Below are positions 24,227 to 30,822 of a DNA stretch of 30,822 nt, piece by piece (the stretch's first letter is position 1; every line of letters begins with the position of its first letter). This DNA comes from a virus: IMG/VR virus record IMGVR_UViG_3300025154_000310, positions 1-30,822 of that record. The stretch is one strand, 5' to 3'. The translations under genes and the position numbers were made by a program. Below the pieces are notes generated by a model, which ran no database searches, was not told where the DNA came from, and saw only the letters and a list, made by a program, of their open reading frames with translations.

Positions 24227-25189
24227 TTATTTTAGGGTAGCTACAATGGTCTTCATTCGCTTTAACGAATCGTCCAGGCTTGGATCGAATGGCAACACAA
24301 ACTCGGTAAGCTTTATCATGGATTCAATACACTCAACCTGTAAGTCAATACGATAATCGCCATCTTCGACTTCAATCAATCTTACCGCATAATCGATATC
24401 ATTCAATGCTTGTCGGATACTGCTACTTGATTTCTTGAATGCCCGTTTGGTACGCTTGCGAAGCGACTTGATGATGCTGCACAATGATTCTGTTGTCTCG
24501 TCGTATTCATCACAATCATCGCCATCGTAAGTTACGGAATCCGATATACCATCTACCATGTCACGAATATCTTCCAATACTTCGTAAAGGAATTTTTTGG
24601 GCTCCTGTCCCACATCCATGATTTCACGCATGCGCTCGATCATATTTAAACCTTCCTTTAGGCCAATACTTCCTACATCAATACAACAACCACACTTGAC
24701 ATCGTTACCATTATTAATGTCCGCTGTTTGTGCAATACAGTGTTTTGGCACTTGATATTCAGCATCAACTGGTGTTTGACAAAAACTGTTGGTTTTTATT
24801 TTCAATGGTGAATAGTTAGCATACTTTTCTTTTGGCCCCTGTTTTGCAATCAAATGCAGCCGAATTTGTTCCGCCAAATCGATTGGCTTACCGTTTTCGC
24901 GACGATGAAGGCTTGTCAGCGCGATCCATGACATACCATCAACGTCCGTTGGCTCAAGGCCAAATTGTTCAAACATACGTCGATATGGTGTGTCTCGCCA
25001 AAACCACTTATTTCTAATCGAACATCCAGCAAAATGATGAATATCAGCTACTGCTTTACGCTCATCGGCTGCTAAAAACTCATGCAATTCTTCGCAATCA
25101 TCAATTTCGTCCAACATCAAATTAAAAATAGGTAACATTGCTGTTATCATTTGTCCCGTGACTGTTTCGGCATTAAATTTTGCTTCCAT
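24227..25189 (-). CDS. Unknown protein, N-terminus resembling DUF6794
   Basis: 320 residues after AAGGAG. Residues about 40-105 (DERKAVADIHHFAGCSIRN, then KWFWRDTPYR, then LHRRENGKPIDLAEQI) resemble DUF6794, a short domain of unknown function in phage and bacterial proteins; similarity is moderate. The middle has a Cys group (VKCGCCIDVG) and the last 150 residues are acidic then basic-helical. Function unknown. A copy of the 14-bp repeat lies inside (24845-24858). Confidence 0.7.
   Translation of the reverse strand: MEAKFNAETVTGQMITAMLPIFNLMLDEIDDCEELHEFLAADERKAVADIHHFAGCSIRNKWFWRDTPYRRMFEQFGLEPTDVDGMSWIALTSLHRRENGKPIDLAEQIRLHLIAKQGPKEKYANYSPLKIKTNSFCQTPVDAEYQVPKHCIAQTADINNGNDVKCGCCIDVGSIGLKEGLNMIERMREIMDVGQEPKKFLYEVLEDIRDMVDGISDSVTYDGDDCDEYDETTESLCSIIKSLRKRTKRAFKKSSSSIRQALNDIDYAVRLIEVEDGDYRIDLQVECIESMIKLTEFVLPFDPSLDDSLKRMKTIVATLK
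24845..24858 (+). repeat. 14-bp repeat TGCAATCAAATGCA, copy 4
   Basis: Exact copy inside the 320-residue gene, in the orientation of copy 1 and encoding the same residues LHLIA, in a protein otherwise unrelated to that of copy 1. Confidence 0.85.
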
Positions 25190-25198
25190 CTTATCTCC

Positions 25199-25636
25199 TT
25201 ATTGTGTTTCTTTTAACTTATTAGCTATTTCCAGAAATTCTTCCAGAAATTCTCTGTCACCAACACGTGCCGCTGGATGTGGTAAACAATATACTGTCGC
25301 GTTCGTGTTTACTTGTTCAATACCATGTTTGGCGACATTCCCAAAAACCAGAATAACACACGGCTTTATTTTGTCAATTCTTTGTTGCATATATTGCACG
25401 TCGGCTGGAAATTTATCGCTTGACTTGTTACCATAACGCATTGTTGCCTCATCCCAGATAATGCTGGCACAAAGTTCATCACCAAAACATCTTGTCAAGC
25501 GCTTGCCTGTCATGGTGCCATTAGGACGCAACAAACAACGACGACGGAAATCGTCGGATTCCTGAAAGTGTTTGATATAACGTTCTGGGGTGGTGGGCAA
25601 AAAATATGGATTTTGAAGGAATGCAAGAATTGTCAT
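25199..25636 (-). CDS. Uracil-DNA glycosylase superfamily-like protein
   Basis: 145 residues. LAFLQNPYF at the start resembles the G-x-NPG motif 1 of UDG-family enzymes; CVILVFGNVAKHGI is the conserved strand and turn, and VYCLPHPAAR resembles the HPS/HPA motif 2. The central part (TGKRLTRCFGDELCASI, then WDEATMRYG) also follows phage members of the group. Whether it removes uracil is unknown, as the motif 1 residues differ from active enzymes. The ATG overlaps the stop of a 30-residue frame (ATGA). Confidence 0.55.
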   Translation of the reverse strand: MTILAFLQNPYFLPTTPERYIKHFQESDDFRRRCLLRPNGTMTGKRLTRCFGDELCASIIWDEATMRYGNKSSDKFPADVQYMQQRIDKIKPCVILVFGNVAKHGIEQVNTNATVYCLPHPAARVGDREFLEEFLEIANKLKETQ

Positions 25637-25725
25637 GACAAGTATTCAAACGCTGCTGTCACTTCCGACTCGCAAGCCATCACAGAGAAACGTTCTCGCC
25701 TACTGCTTGATTCTACTACTGACAT
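25633..25725 (-). CDS. Small 30-residue protein
   Basis: ATG 25725 with AGGG upstream; TGA 25635-25633 overlaps the next start (ATGA) and the start overlaps the previous gene by 10 bases. The peptide begins MSVVESSSRRERF. The tight couplings on both sides support a real gene, filling a gap otherwise free of coding. Too short for family assignment; could instead only carry ribosomes between neighbours. Confidence 0.45.
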   Translation of the reverse strand: MSVVESSSRRERFSVMACESEVTAAFEYLS

Positions 25726-26228
25726 AATGTTTCCCTTCTCGCTTTGATATTAACACTAGACAACCTAAAATCTTTTTCTAAAACCCTAACATATCCACGT
25801 TCATAAGCACTCATACCTTCCCATACCAGATCGGCATAATAACATACTTTTCCGCCACTACACAACTTACTGGTCCCGCGAATCATATCTTTGATGTCTT
25901 CATCAAGAATATCGCACTTGACCATTAATAGATCGCCATTCATGTATGCATCCACAATATTGTGGTTATGTATCTCTTTTGTTTTATGTAATCCAAAGTC
26001 ATGAAGCGTACCTATTGTCCCTCCAACAGGATTGTTGTTCTTGGCATGCGCCATGATATCAAGAATTATCTTATGGGCCAGTTCTTGACCGTAAATGTTA
26101 TCATAATACCTTGTCGGAACATCCAACATAAATAGTGGTATATCAAGATACATGTTGTTGCTATCATGTTCATAATGTTCAAAACCAACGATATGTCCAT
26201 CTAAACCACAATGATAAAACTCATCCAT
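25716..26228 (-). CDS. Divergent prohead-protease-fold protein, apparently inactive (second paralogue)
   Basis: 170 residues. AAAGG precedes ATG 26228. By eye it follows the gp21-like domain of the protease in this window: GTIGTLHDF (70-78) at the place of LLGELDHP, HNIVDAYMNGDLLMVKCDIL (89-108) against SHIITDLRIEGDEIIGKAEIL, and DFRLSSVNIK (153-162) against DYKLLTFDVV. The catalytic Ser motif SSRG is absent. It overlaps its likely paralogue by eight bases. A binding or regulatory role is a guess; fold assignment is inference from strand patterns. Confidence 0.6.
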   Translation of the reverse strand: MDEFYHCGLDGHIVGFEHYEHDSNNMYLDIPLFMLDVPTRYYDNIYGQELAHKIILDIMAHAKNNNPVGGTIGTLHDFGLHKTKEIHNHNIVDAYMNGDLLMVKCDILDEDIKDMIRGTSKLCSGGKVCYYADLVWEGMSAYERGYVRVLEKDFRLSSVNIKARRETLCQ

Positions 26229-26784
26229 TGGTTACCTTTCCATCATCATCCGCCATCGGCCTGGCTGGTATGGCATCCATGTAAAGACTGACATTCAACA
26301 AACGATAATTATTACCAATAACTATGTTGTTATCCTTATAGTTGGCAGTACCAAGCCCATTAAAGGAAGCAAAAAAACTAAAGCATGATAAATTAAGAAA
26401 TTCGACAAGTAAATATCCATACTGCATTCCATCCAATGCTTCACAGCATACCGATAGCGTATCATCATCCCAATGTACTTCACGTACAATATGAGAAACA
26501 TCAGTAAGATACAACAAACAACCATTTTTTTTAGTTTCAGAATATCTTTCGTCACACAATTGCCCAAAAATAGGTTTATTTCCAGACAATCTATCCAACA
26601 TATCATCATAAATACGGCTCAACAATTCCTTGCTGTAGATGTAACCGAAATGTGTCGGGGTGTCAGCGCGGGCAACTGGAACATGTATGTAGTTTTTGGT
26701 GACTATTACGCCGTCGTCAATAACTACTTCTTCAATCCTCGTCTTATTGCCAAGCTGATCATAGTGATGATGTATCTGCTTCAT
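26221..26784 (-). CDS. Divergent prohead-protease-fold protein, apparently inactive (first paralogue)
   Basis: 187 residues; AAGGAG lies before ATG 26784. Alignment by eye with the protease gene: PIFGQLCDER (71-80) against KLLGELDHPL, DVSHIVREVHWDDDTL (95-110) against RVSHIITDLRIEGDEI, CCEALD against GKAEIL, and NYRLLNVSLYMDA (159-171) against DYKLLTFDVVYDP. The catalytic His is lost (LDHP to LCDE), and SSRGYG is replaced by FFASFNG, so it should not cleave protein. It has no signal peptide or membrane segment. It lies far from the head genes, in a run of overlapping small genes. Function unknown. Confidence 0.6.
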   Translation of the reverse strand: MKQIHHHYDQLGNKTRIEEVVIDDGVIVTKNYIHVPVARADTPTHFGYIYSKELLSRIYDDMLDRLSGNKPIFGQLCDERYSETKKNGCLLYLTDVSHIVREVHWDDDTLSVCCEALDGMQYGYLLVEFLNLSCFSFFASFNGLGTANYKDNNIVIGNNYRLLNVSLYMDAIPARPMADDDGKVTNG

Positions 26785-27038
26785 TCGTCTCCTTCCATAT
26801 TTCTATATTGGCAAGAATAACCTGATGGTGTTTGTGTAGCGATTGCCTGAATTTTGTTCCACTCATCAATCGTCAATTCCGCGATACAATGAAATGAATC
26901 ACCTTCGCGCCAGACTTTCTTAATCACTATATCGCCTGGTTTGTTGATCATGCTCTCATATGCAATCAATAGCATATCTGGATCGAAAAATTGATATCGT
27001 GACTCATATGGCGCAGCGTTATACTGTTTTGTCATCAT
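26781..27038 (-). CDS. Short protein, possibly a truncated relative of the next two
   Basis: 85 residues. Overlaps the 187-residue gene by four bases (ATGA). It has YQFFDPDMLLIAYESM, like the helix before the GQL block, then DIVIKKVWREGDSFHCIAEL, which lines up with HIVREVHWDDDTLSVCCEAL of the neighbour; the region between and the C-terminal strand are missing. This similarity is weaker than that between the two larger proteins. A near copy (12 of 14) of the repeated 14-mer lies at 26961-26974. Confidence 0.6.
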   Translation of the reverse strand: MMTKQYNAAPYESRYQFFDPDMLLIAYESMINKPGDIVIKKVWREGDSFHCIAELTIDEWNKIQAIATQTPSGYSCQYRNMEGDE

Positions 27039-27066
27039 TAGTTCGCCTACGTGTTTGGTTTTAAAG

Positions 27067-27097
27067 TCTGTATCAACAAGTCAAATATTGATACAGA
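27067..27097. promoter_or_regulatory. Perfect 10-bp inverted repeat
   Basis: TCTGTATCAA (27067-27076) and TTGATACAGA (27088-27097) with an 11-base centre, in the 66-base gap between two genes. The stem is A/T-rich and no clear U-run follows on the coding strand, so an operator for a dimeric protein is more likely than an intrinsic terminator. No strong promoter can be seen beside it, although TTTGACTTG lies in the centre on the coding strand. Confidence 0.5.
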
Positions 27098-27104
27098 ATA
27101 GTTA

Positions 27105-28046
27105 TTAAATAAGTCTCAATCCGTCCTTACCTACGTCCCGGAATGGTGGCTTCATTTTCTTGATTAACAAAATGTCAATAAGATGTTCAGCCCAGCCTTT
27201 CGGATCTGTCAGCGTGACTCCTGTTTTTGAGGCCACATATCGCTTAATTTCTGCGACCTTTTGTTCGAATGTCATGTTTGTTGCTCTCACATTCGCCAGT
27301 GCCGCCATTCTCTTTACATCAATACCCACAATAGTTTCAACTGAATCCGAAAGTTCAGATTCAGGTTCATCGTCAACATCTTTGATCAGATTATAGACAT
27401 CAGTAACAAAATGTTCTTCAGCACGCGAACCGAATGCCATTTTCAGGATATATTCCTTGTCAAGTTCAACACCAGTAAGATTTGTCATTTCTTCCAGGCA
27501 ATCAACGTTATCGCCAAGCGGACAGTGATACATAAATTCGCTACGTGTAGACTCAGTATATGAATAACGTTTTGCCATGCTAAATTGTGCGTCAGTTACT
27601 TTAACTGAATAAAATTTCATCACAAATGTGGAATCTACATCATAAGATTGAAGCTTCCACAGCATATCACGCACTGTCGTCTCAATATTCCATTCCATCG
27701 GAGTGAACGATAAGTCAGCCACACCATCTGTGTATTGAATCAATTCTGCGATACTCAACTTTACATTGGCCGATTCATTAAAATAATACGGCAGGAATAT
27801 GGCGCGTATCTCTTTAATGTCTACCGGATTTATCGCATCCTCTATCGTCTCCGAACCAAAAACAGGAGACAAATATGGAGGCTTGGCATTGATGATAATC
27901 TTCTTTAATGTAACCAGCTCATTGGTAAATACTTCTTCAATAACATCTACCGTATAGCTTAGTTTTCTTTCCCATGATTCTGATAGAGAACTTCTCACCC
28001 ACACATCACAAATACAACCATTTACTTCTTTTTTTGTCGATTCCAT
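27105..28046 (-). CDS. Unknown protein
   Basis: 313 residues. ATG 28046 has AGGAG five bases upstream; a GTG two codons earlier is less likely. Mixed alpha/beta with an acidic stretch (DVDDEPESELSDSVE) near residue 235 and a helical C-terminus. No domain recognised. It follows the 229-residue gene after nine bases and is followed by a palindrome. Confidence 0.7.
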   Translation of the reverse strand: MESTKKEVNGCICDVWVRSSLSESWERKLSYTVDVIEEVFTNELVTLKKIIINAKPPYLSPVFGSETIEDAINPVDIKEIRAIFLPYYFNESANVKLSIAELIQYTDGVADLSFTPMEWNIETTVRDMLWKLQSYDVDSTFVMKFYSVKVTDAQFSMAKRYSYTESTRSEFMYHCPLGDNVDCLEEMTNLTGVELDKEYILKMAFGSRAEEHFVTDVYNLIKDVDDEPESELSDSVETIVGIDVKRMAALANVRATNMTFEQKVAEIKRYVASKTGVTLTDPKGWAEHLIDILLIKKMKPPFRDVGKDGLRLI

Positions 28047-28055
28047 AAACACTCC

Positions 28056-28745
28056 TTAAACTTCGTCTGTTTCTACCAGACCTTTTTTGATTTTATCGGA
28101 ACGATCCAAAAATCGCCGATATATTGATTCACGATATTCTTGATCTAACGATACACCATTTGACATAGATTGTCGTTCAGACAATATCCCATTATCTCGT
28201 CGCGCCCGAACATTGCTTAATGCTGTTTCTATATCTGGTGTCCTGACACTTGCTGTTTCCTTTGCCCAATCGAAAGCATTTTTTAAACCCAAAGTTATAG
28301 GCGTATTTATTAAGTTGTTTATAACTCGTTCCGTTGAATATAAAAACATGTTACGATATTTTTCGACATACCAGGCATACCGTTGCATCAACACATCTTG
28401 CAATATACTCAATTTTTCGTCACGTTCAGCCTGTAATGATGACATTTTATCATTGGGCTCGTGTTTTAGTTCTATCGTGCCATCATGACCAACAACGATA
28501 ATGAATGTTGTGGGGAAAGATAATCGTTCAGCCATTAATGCATCATTGGCCCGCAAAAATTCAAAACATACATCAACACAGGTAGCGTTCATGAATGGTT
28601 CTATATAACAACCCCCATCCAACATTAACTCCATTATATTGTGACGTGAGTAATCTTCATTTTCGTGGCATAACTTATCCAATGCCATATCTATTATGGA
28701 CAATACTTCTGGAATACTGTTAATTAGATATTGTGTTGCATTCAT
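28056..28745 (-). CDS. Unknown protein
   Basis: 229 residues. Helical, with a strand pair FPTTFIIVVGHDGTIELKHE near residue 80 and a basic C-terminal region with many Arg (NVRARRDNGILSERQ). No family recognised. Its ATG overlaps the end of the lipoprotein gene by four bases (ATGA). Confidence 0.7.
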   Translation of the reverse strand: MNATQYLINSIPEVLSIIDMALDKLCHENEDYSRHNIMELMLDGGCYIEPFMNATCVDVCFEFLRANDALMAERLSFPTTFIIVVGHDGTIELKHEPNDKMSSLQAERDEKLSILQDVLMQRYAWYVEKYRNMFLYSTERVINNLINTPITLGLKNAFDWAKETASVRTPDIETALSNVRARRDNGILSERQSMSNGVSLDQEYRESIYRRFLDRSDKIKKGLVETDEV

Positions 28746-28969
28746 TTCTTACACCTACACACTATAGTGACATAGTGTTTAAATTGTGACATTACTTCAA
28801 GCTCTTGGTCTGCGCGGCAAGTATAGTCAGTTGTTACCAACACAGTATCTTGGCATGGACAATCAAGGTCATTAATGTAACCCGAACACCCATCACCAGT
28901 TTCGATTGAAGGCCCACAACCTATCATCAACACAGCTAATAATAAAAGAGATAATTTCACGGTCACCAT
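28742..28969 (-). CDS. Small Cys-rich lipoprotein
   Basis: 75 residues from ATG 28969, or 72 from GTG 28960, which has GGAAG about nine bases upstream and gives a cleaner signal peptide (KLSLLLLAVLMIGC). The signal ends in a lipobox-like MIG-C, so the mature N-terminal Cys would be lipidated and the protein anchored in a membrane. The rest has six more Cys (DGCSG, DCPCQD, TCRAD, VCRCKK), suggesting disulphide bonds in the periplasm. A role in superinfection exclusion or lysis is possible, but nothing is specific. It overlaps the preceding gene by 7 bases. Confidence 0.7.
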   Translation of the reverse strand: MVTVKLSLLLLAVLMIGCGPSIETGDGCSGYINDLDCPCQDTVLVTTDYTCRADQELEVMSQFKHYVTIVCRCKK

Positions 28970-29169
28970 CTTCCATTCAATTGTTTATTATTTTCATCAT
29001 AAACCAAGCGAAACATCAACCCGCCGCATTTACGTTCTTGCAATGGCACACACCAACAACATGGTGTGTTTATTTCCAGTTCATCCCAGCTGACGCGATG
29101 ACATGCGAGACATTGTGATACAGGATAGCCTGGAATGTCAAGACAGTAACCCCATTTTGTTTTTACCAT
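28963..29169 (-). CDS. Small Cys-rich, probably zinc-binding protein
   Basis: 68 residues with seven Cys: C9, C20, C23 (CLACH), C37, C38, C40 (CCWC) and C48. CxxC pairs suggest a zinc ribbon or rubredoxin-like knuckle. There is no signal peptide. Ribosome site weak (CGGACAC). It is the first gene behind the promoter at 29199-29226, and its stop overlaps the lipoprotein start. Confidence 0.65.
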   Translation of the reverse strand: MVKTKWGYCLDIPGYPVSQCLACHRVSWDELEINTPCCWCVPLQERKCGGLMFRLVYDENNKQLNGRW

Positions 29170-29198
29170 AGAGTGTCCGTTGTTGAGTTAATGATAAC

Positions 29199-29226
29199 AC
29201 GATAACACGACATTCTGTTATGGCAA
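29199..29226 (-). promoter_or_regulatory. Promoter of the small-gene operon
   Basis: Coding strand TTGCCA (29226-29221), 16 bases, TATCGT (29204-29199), with TGT directly before the -10 and TTTCTTGCCA at the -35. It lies in the 66-base gap after the methyltransferase gene. A second GTGTTATC follows within 10 bases, a tandem duplicate of the -10 region. Confidence 0.6.
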
Positions 29227-29235
29227 GAAAAATGA

Positions 29236-30204
29236 TTAAAACAAGGAAAGTTGCTTGGATGGTTTTAGGCAGGCTGGTGAAAACCATATTTTCTCATCGT
29301 GTCGCCGCGAATTACCGCTTTGATTAGCATAACCACCATTTGCTACCCAACAATAAACATCCCATCCATACTGTTCAAGTTCTTTATGTTCATCCCCGAA
29401 CCCGCATATCGCCATCTTGTATGGTTTATCGATTGCCCATGCACGAACTTCCGAAGCGATTGACGTTTTTGTTACTGGAACGATATCATGGTCAGTATCT
29501 GCATTTGATTGCACCGAATCTTTACTATCCGCCGCATAAACAGCCTCATATCCTTCATAGGGTGGATCAAAGAAAATCGCCACGTTATCGGTTGGTATGA
29601 AATATCCACTCAATACACGCTTCCAGTCGCCAGACAGTATTGTTACATCTTTTAACTTTTTGGCAATTTCCCGAACCATCTCTTGCTTCTTGTTTCTTGG
29701 CACACTGCGAGATAAATATCCCCGTGCTCCACTCGGTTTCGAACGATCTAGTCCTGGTTTGCCCTTAACCCATACTCCATTCTCTATTTTCCACGCGCCA
29801 TTTGCTTCACACCACTTGTTACCGCCTCCCAATGAACAACACATCCCGAATATCCACCATGCCGCGACCTTAATGTCATAAAAATTTAGGTCTGTCTCTA
29901 TCGGTTTTAATCGCGATGGTCCTTCCTTCAACAGCCAGTCATGCATAAGATAGATATCCGTTTCGATAATTGGCATATCCATTTGTTCAAAAAGTTCATC
30001 TGGTGCCAACTTGACAGCTCTCCAGAAGTTAACAAGGAAAAAGTCTTTGTCGTTCACATATTTGTGATATGTCTCATGTTGACACGCGAACAGAACCGAC
30101 AGCTCACCACAGAATGGTTCTATATAGTGTGTTGTCTTGCCAAAACGCTTCCATACTTCAGGCGCATGTATACTCTTGCCACCATAATAAGGCATTAACT
30201 TCAT
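29236..30204 (-). CDS. N6-adenine DNA methyltransferase, D12 class
   Basis: 322 residues. Motif X is MPYYGGK (4-10), the AdoMet motif is YIEPFCGELSVLF (27-39), and the catalytic motif FFDPPYEGY has DPPY at 213-216. The target-recognition part differs from the Dam gene at 17761, so a different recognition site is likely; the two are clearly non-identical. It may protect against host restriction. GGGGAA precedes ATG 30204. A promoter lies upstream. A copy of the 14-bp repeat (29500-29513) lies in the coding region, encoding VQSNA. Confidence 0.9.
   Translation of the reverse strand: MKLMPYYGGKSIHAPEVWKRFGKTTHYIEPFCGELSVLFACQHETYHKYVNDKDFFLVNFWRAVKLAPDELFEQMDMPIIETDIYLMHDWLLKEGPSRLKPIETDLNFYDIKVAAWWIFGMCCSLGGGNKWCEANGAWKIENGVWVKGKPGLDRSKPSGARGYLSRSVPRNKKQEMVREIAKKLKDVTILSGDWKRVLSGYFIPTDNVAIFFDPPYEGYEAVYAADSKDSVQSNADTDHDIVPVTKTSIASEVRAWAIDKPYKMAICGFGDEHKELEQYGWDVYCWVANGGYANQSGNSRRHDEKIWFSPACLKPSKQLSLF
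29500..29513 (-). repeat. 14-bp repeat TGCAATCAAATGCA, copy 5
   Basis: Exact copy in the methyltransferase gene, encoding VQSNA in a frame different from that used at copies 1 and 4. Confidence 0.85.
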
Positions 30205-30268
30205 GTTTTCCCCACTGAATCGTTAATGTTTTGATTGATTTAATGAACAATATAGAATACTATATGGC

Positions 30269-30296
30269 AAGATATCACGGAATGAGAATTTGTCAA
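30269..30296 (-). promoter_or_regulatory. Promoter of the methyltransferase gene
   Basis: Coding strand TTGACA (30296-30291), 16 bases, TATCTT (30274-30269), with TGA directly before the -10: a strong extended -10 sigma70 promoter. Leader about 60 bases. The rest of the 143-base gap (30205-30347) is A/T-rich and holds no gene; I see no convincing terminator for the preceding gene. Confidence 0.7.
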
Positions 30297-30347
30297 AGAA
30301 TTGACGTTAGGCTATAAGGGCTAGCATGGACAACACAAAGTGTACCA

Positions 30348-30822
30348 TTACACTATACTGTATTGCGGTTCACAATATTTCGAATTCCAATCCAATGGCT
30401 CTGACAACATGAATAGTTGACGATATTCGTTGAAGTACGCTTCAGCTATAGCGTTATTCTCAATCTTCACCACGTTTTCAAATGAATTATTGGCCGATTC
30501 GGTGACATTATAGCTACCAGTCCATACCATCCACGGTTTCAGGGTTGTAACGTCCTTAAAACGCTTAGGGCTATATTGTGTCTGGCGTTCGCAAAATACC
30601 AGAAATTTATGGTGCATACGTGATGAAATTGACTCACGATCACAATGTCCAACACAACGTACTGGTTCAACCTTTGTTACCAGATTATCATGGTTCATTG
30701 CCACGCCAACCAGGTCAATGCAATCAATATCACATTTCAGTTTATCGTATGTACTCTTCAGTTTGGCCTTGAAGTTATCCTGTTTATCGGCGGGGCGCAA
30801 AAAATCTTCCTTCTGTACAAGG
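30348..30822 (-). CDS. Phospholipase D-like protein (5' end outside window)
   Basis: The frame is open to the right edge, so the N-terminus is missing; at least 157 residues remain. The C-terminal HKD-type motif is seen: RMHHKFLVF (H-x-K) followed by WTGSYNVTESANNSFENVV, the Gly-Ser and Asn of PLD active sites, and a helix with NNAIAEAYFNEYRQLF typical of the family end. PLD-family proteins include nucleases and lipid-active enzymes; in a phage replication region a nuclease role is more likely but unproven. A usual family member has two HKD motifs or acts as a dimer; the upstream one cannot be seen. A TTG at 30800 is not a likely start because the frame continues. Confidence 0.8.
   Translation of the reverse strand, partial: LVQKEDFLRPADKQDNFKAKLKSTYDKLKCDIDCIDLVGVAMNHDNLVTKVEPVRCVGHCDRESISSRMHHKFLVFCERQTQYSPKRFKDVTTLKPWMVWTGSYNVTESANNSFENVVKIENNAIAEAYFNEYRQLFMLSEPLDWNSKYCEPQYSIV

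Noticed and set aside
26808-26822. TTCTTGCCA on the coding strand near 26815 as another promoter
   Set aside because: It lies in the coding end of the 85-residue gene and no TGTTAT -10 follows at 16 or 17 bases.
1-30822. tRNA genes, CRISPR arrays, insertion sequences, attachment sites
   Set aside because: No cloverleaf, regularly spaced repeats, transposase or integrase was seen. The only mobile elements supported are the two inteins.

Overview
The window is about 30.8 kb of a tailed bacteriophage genome (Caudoviricetes, myovirus-like, T4-superfamily head genes). The evidence is a gp23-type major capsid protein, a gp21-type prohead protease, a gp20-type portal and a large terminase in one block, followed by a dense recombination and DNA-metabolism block. 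Every supported gene lies on the minus strand, so genes read from high to low coordinates. Many neighbours overlap by 1 to 17 bases or are separated by fewer than 30. Shine-Dalgarno sequences (GGAG, AAGGA) are strong, promoters are sigma70-like, and there is a small lipobox protein. This fits a phage of a bacterium, probably Gram-negative. The host cannot be named from the sequence.

Layout, in the direction of transcription (right to left). Positions 30822-29236 hold a truncated phospholipase-D-like gene and a D12-class adenine methyltransferase. Positions 29169-24227 hold mostly unrecognised proteins: a Cys-rich protein, a Cys-rich lipoprotein, two unknowns, three small overlapping genes that look distantly related to the prohead protease fold, a uracil-glycosylase-like protein and a DUF6794-like protein. 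Positions 24173-19482 hold a UvsW-like SF2 helicase, two unknowns, a RecA-type recombinase and small proteins. Positions 19492-12941 hold an HD phosphohydrolase, a Dam methylase, a PD-(D/E)XK nuclease, a ClpP-like protease, an ASCH-domain protein, a Cas4-like nuclease, a RuvC-like resolvase and SSB. Positions 12893-1 hold the packaging and head genes: an unknown acidic protein, a terminase small-subunit candidate with an apparent frameshift, terminase large subunit with a LAGLIDADG intein in its P-loop, portal with an HNH intein, two candidate prohead-core proteins, a protease-scaffold fusion and the start of the major capsid protein.

Main points for a second look: (1) an exact 14-bp sequence, TGCAATCAAATGCA, occurs five times, in coding and leader DNA and in different reading frames; (2) an acidic candidate prohead-core gene ends in a canonical -1 slippery heptamer (GGGTTTT) next to its stop, opening a strongly basic 62-residue extension; (3) three overlapping small genes share patterns with the gp21 protease but lack its catalytic residues; (4) inteins of two different endonuclease families sit in the adjacent terminase and portal genes, both without the usual penultimate His; (5) a shared promoter signature, TTGCCA-N13-TGT-TATnnn, precedes several operons.
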